A stretch of 64,000 bases of DNA from Limanda limanda (taxonomy: Eukaryota; Chordata; Actinopteri; Pleuronectiformes; Pleuronectidae), in NCBI RefSeq assembly GCF_963576545.1, contig NC_083637.1, forward strand, positions 23,478,007 through 23,542,006, given 5' to 3'. Position 1 is the stretch's first letter. Each line of letters opens with the position of its first letter. The notes beneath the pieces were generated by a model that saw only the letters and a program-made list of their open reading frames with translations, had not been told where the DNA came from and searched no databases. The translations under genes and the position numbers were made by a program. Positions 60,571 to 64,000 of the stretch are shown piece after piece.

Positions 60571-61871
60571 GTCCCCGCGGGTAGATCCGGCGGAGGCAGG
60601 GAGACATGTCACCCTCGTCCCCAACCTTCCCGGAGGCGCCTCTCTGGAAACCGAAAAAAAAATGCAGGAAGAGGGGAAAAAAGAAGGCATGAGGGATGGA
60701 TGAGTGTGATGGGGTTGATGGCGCTGAGGAAAACCTGATCTTTATCAATGATGGACCGCTGCAGACTCTGAATGTTCTCTCATTTAAAAACACAAACAAT
60801 GTTCTTTTTTTTGCTTTGGTTACTCGAGTATAGAAAACGATGTTAATTGAAACCACTTTGTTTCCACACAACTTCCTCTATTTACTGCCCAACCCCTGAC
60901 ATGTACCCACCCTTGCCAAAATGTATTAAATGTCCAGACAGTTGGCTGCAGAGCAGATTTCTTGGAAAGTACTTTTATTTATTTTATCTATTAAAATGGA
61001 CGCTGGTAACTTGTGTGGCCTAAAGTTGTCTTTAAATATGTATCGAAAAAGTAAAATAAGTGATCTGTCCAGTGCTGCCTCACCTTAGTGTTGATTACAA
61101 ACCCTAATCTGGTCCATTAGACTTGAGGAGTAGTGATACATGAATGAAACATAAAGACACGTTCTGAAAAAGTAGAAGGAAAAATACACATGTAGAGATT
61201 ATATATATATGTATGACGCATTTTTATTTACACAGCAGAAGAAAGGCACTTCATCATAAGGCACTTGGGGGTGTTTTTTTTATCTATCTCTCACCTTCAG
61301 AGTTCATATCAGTCATTAGCACATCTTGTTTGTTACTGGAGTCAGAGAGGAGCTGCTGTGATCTCTCAGTCAGTCGCTCAGGGGAGCCTTCAGAGTTAAT
61401 GTCACACAAATCACAAAGAGGCAGCATCCTGCTTGACAAACCAGGGTCCGTGTGTGTGTGCGTGTGTATCTGTGTGTGTGTGTCGGATATTACAACAATA
61501 ATCATCAAGCAGGAAAATGAAACAAGTCGCCAAGCTTCAGGGATAAGTCCTCATCTTATTTTCCCCATGTCCAATATCAAAGCTCCCAGCATCATCGCTG
61601 AATCGCAAGAGTCAGGGGAACGAGCGTTGCACAGATGATAATGAACGTGTGTGCTGTGATTTCAGCTGCGGAAGAGTGAACGCAAACTAGGGTGCTTTTA
61701 CTGCGATCGCCGCCTCATTAAGAGGTTGTGTGACGCACGGGATGCACACAGCGGGGACACGGTGATAAATGAGCGGAAAACACTAAATTGTATGCGAGAG
61801 TGAGCCCTGCACCGGGGAAGTAACGGAATAACAGTAAATCCTCCTCATGTCCTGTGTCCTGCCTGCCTGCC

Positions 61872-61905
<34 letters not shown>

Positions 61906-62333
61906 ATAAGACAGTGAAATATATGGCATCTCTGTTGAGTCTTGAGAAAATGTAGCGTCACAGTTTATAGTCTGATTTAAAAGCACAGTACAAAACAAAA
62001 TGCCCATTATTCTCAACTCAAACTTCAAAAGTCAACATGTCAGCTGGGCTAAACCTCAAAATCAGAGGATTGGGCCACTGGTTGTCTTCCGTCCTTAATG
62101 TGTTTCCAGACTTTTTTCAAAGCTACATTATATTAAGCATCACAAAGGATGAAATGCAACAAAGAGCATCTCAAGCTCCCAGACTGCTCCTCAAGAGAGA
62201 AAACTAAACACTAACGCTTCCATAAGAGGATCTTCATGTTCTCTTCAATCCCTTTTCTTTGCTTGGTTTCGCCTTTTCAAATGAAACATCCAAACAGGAA
62301 CAGGGCCGACTGTCCGGTGACGTCCGCTGTCGG
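60571..62333. other. npb 3' UTR and intergenic DNA
   Basis: There is no further gene. It contains a TG-rich patch (61449-61485) and a (CA)n run (61872-61898). The stretch before 62333 should hold the 3' UTR of the minus-strand G-alpha gene. Confidence 0.5.
61872..61898. repeat. (CA)n microsatellite
   Basis: A pure CA run of about 13 units. Confidence 0.85.
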
Positions 62334-62524
62334 TCACAGAAGAGAAACTGCCTCCAGGTTCTCTTTGATAATTGTGTCCATGACCACCTGAAAGACGACC
62401 TGGATGTTGGAGGTGTCCGTCGCCGTGGTGAAGTGGTGGTAGATGAGCTTGCTGGCCATGGCGTTGAGCGAAACAAAGGTGGCAGCGATGAAGCGGGCGG
62501 CCGAATCCACGTCGCAGTCTGCGC
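62334..62524 (-). CDS. gnav1: Last exon of a G-protein alpha subunit, probably Gv class
   Basis: This 191-bp exon starts after a TTCCAG acceptor in phase 2 and ends in TGA, encoding 63 residues. It matches the C-terminal part of heterotrimeric G alpha subunits: FIAATFVSLN, then YHHFTTATDTSN (the guanine-binding TCAT-like loop, TTATDT here), IQVVFQVVMDTIIKENL and the last residues EAVSLL. That ending differs from those of Gs (YELL), Gi (CGLF), Gq (YNLV) and G12/13 (IMLQ). This is why I suggest the fifth class, Gv, which is kept in fish and lost in most tetrapods. The class is inferred by elimination; the earlier exons lie beyond the window. Confidence 0.7.
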
Positions 62525-64000
62525 CTGGAAGAGAGAAGAGGGAGGAATCAGACTCTTCAGTGAAACATCGGCCTCCTCAGCACAGACAACTGACAAAGTG
62601 TGTCAGTTAAATGTGGATTAGTTGGACTATGTGGGAGATTAGGTGAAGAAGCTCAGATAATAAAAAAAAAATTGAGATTATGATTTGGTGTTGTTGAGTG
62701 GATTATAAAATTGGTGTGATCTTCAGTACGTTAAATACATAAAAGTTTCACTGAAGCATACAACTCGCATAATTGTAGTCAAATTATAAACAGAAAAAGG
62801 TTGGGAACTGCTGAATTATACCAGTCTTCATATCTGAGGTCAGTGTGAAATGGACGCTTGCTCTGCTGGCTGACCCCATTCCAAGAGTTTTTGCATTTAT
62901 ATTGACATTAGCATGAGAGCACAGAGGATAACCCTGTTGAGCCCACTGAGATGTGGGGTTACAAAAAAACCTCAAAGAATACCAGTGTGTCAGTGTGAGA
63001 GTCCGCCACAGTGGGATGTTAATGATCAGTCTGTCTTTCAGACATTTTGTAGTGTTTCTGTCTGAAATCTTTTTCTAAACTCAATCATGCAACATATCTC
63101 AGTTTGATACCTCCTATTTTGGTCAGACTTCATTTTGGTCCGTTAATCCAGATCAAAGTCTGAGGCAACATTCACGCTTGGTATAGTCATAAACTGAAAA
63201 GTCAGAAGGTCCGGACCAAACAAAGCCGGTGTGTAACTTAAGTACCCTTTTTGTCCTCTGACCTGCTTGATCATAAATAAGTTGAACACTAAATTCTTAG
63301 TTGACAATACTCAATGCCAGGCCACAGAGGTACCTGTTCAATTATGAGATACGATGCAATTCATTAATTAAGCCATTAGCTTTAAGAGGACATGCAAACT
63401 CCAAAGAGAAAAGTCTCTGTTTGGCAGAATCAAACCCTCTTAGACAACAGTGTGAACCGTGTACTGCTGCTATCGCCTTCCCTTAAGTTGAGCCTGTAGC
63501 GTTGATTACAAGGCCAAAGCACTTGATGACGCTAAGGTGTACAAATGAAGCTCAGCGTAGGTTGAGTCAGGAAGACTTTACCCCCATTCAATCAATCTCA
63601 AATCTCTCTCTCTCTATGCTTATTGATCATCTGATTGTTTCTAAATGGCCGTTCAGATTCTGCCACAGTCTCTTCCAGCCAATCATGCGGCTGCTGTCAA
63701 ACTTTAAATCCCTTGTCCTCTCTTACGCAGACACCCGTCATTCAGTGACGCGCATAACCCACCACCCCCCCAATCTCCTCCAGTCTTCAGTAGAATCATC
63801 ATCACCTTATCTGGAACCTCAACCACCACCAGTGTCTAGACCCTGGGGGGGGATTCCTGTTCATTCTGCTTCACCTCTAATCCTGATGACATCACATAGG
63901 GGTCTAAAAGGTCCCAAAACTATAATATTCACATCACTTATGTTAATAAAATGTTGAATCGAAGTTATTTCCCTAACATCTGCTGGGGGCCACTAACACC
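62525..64000. other. Presumed intron of the G-alpha gene
   Basis: I see no exon in this stretch. If the G-alpha gene continues leftward on the minus strand, its next exon lies beyond 64000. The ORF at 63502-63957 has no domain. Confidence 0.4.

Overview
The window is vertebrate nuclear DNA and almost certainly from a teleost fish. The genes are split by GT-AG introns. The right half carries the ordered set slc26a11, sgsh and npb, a grouping also known from human 17q25.3. The repeats are typical of fish: hAT, Harbinger and Tc1/mariner DNA elements, a Gmr1-like gypsy retrotransposon, and a tRNA-derived SINE with a V-SINE-like body.

Layout. (1) 1-5.3 kb is a transposon cluster: Harbinger/MADF fragments, hAT elements (one nested in another) and gypsy LTR pieces. 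(2) 5.4-17.5 kb is segmental-duplication copy A: a lone signal-peptide exon, a gutted Gmr1-like element holding retroviral pol remnants, and a broken 3' end of slc26a11. (3) 18.1-18.8 kb is an apparent solo LTR. (4) 19.2-32.9 kb, minus strand, is a gene for a secreted protein with six SRCR domains and a ZP domain (DMBT1-like). Its SRCR exons sit in a recent tandem array. (5) 32.4-47.9 kb is duplication copy B: the flank and signal exon of the SRCR-ZP gene, a fuller Gmr1-like element (33.1-41.9 kb), and the 3' half of the intact slc26a11. (6) 43.7-51.6 kb is slc26a11 (minus), head-to-head with sgsh (53.4-58.2 kb, plus), with E-box/CLEAR-like sites between them. (7) 59.7-60.6 kb is npb. (8) 62.3-62.5 kb is the last exon of a G-protein alpha subunit (minus), probably the fish-type Gv class.

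How the parts relate. Sgsh is a lysosomal heparan sulfatase and Slc26a11 a sulfate/anion transporter; their divergent arrangement suggests a shared promoter region. Npb encodes a neuropeptide precursor and the last gene a heterotrimeric G-protein subunit; neither has a visible functional link to the sulfatase pair. The SRCR-ZP gene, the Gmr1-like element and the slc26a11 3' end were duplicated together. Because two diverged copies lie in one window, several later insertions can be read directly against an empty site in the other copy.

Limits. Exon models were spliced by eye from GT-AG sites, phase and known family architecture. UTR exons, repeat family names and exact duplication edges are approximate.
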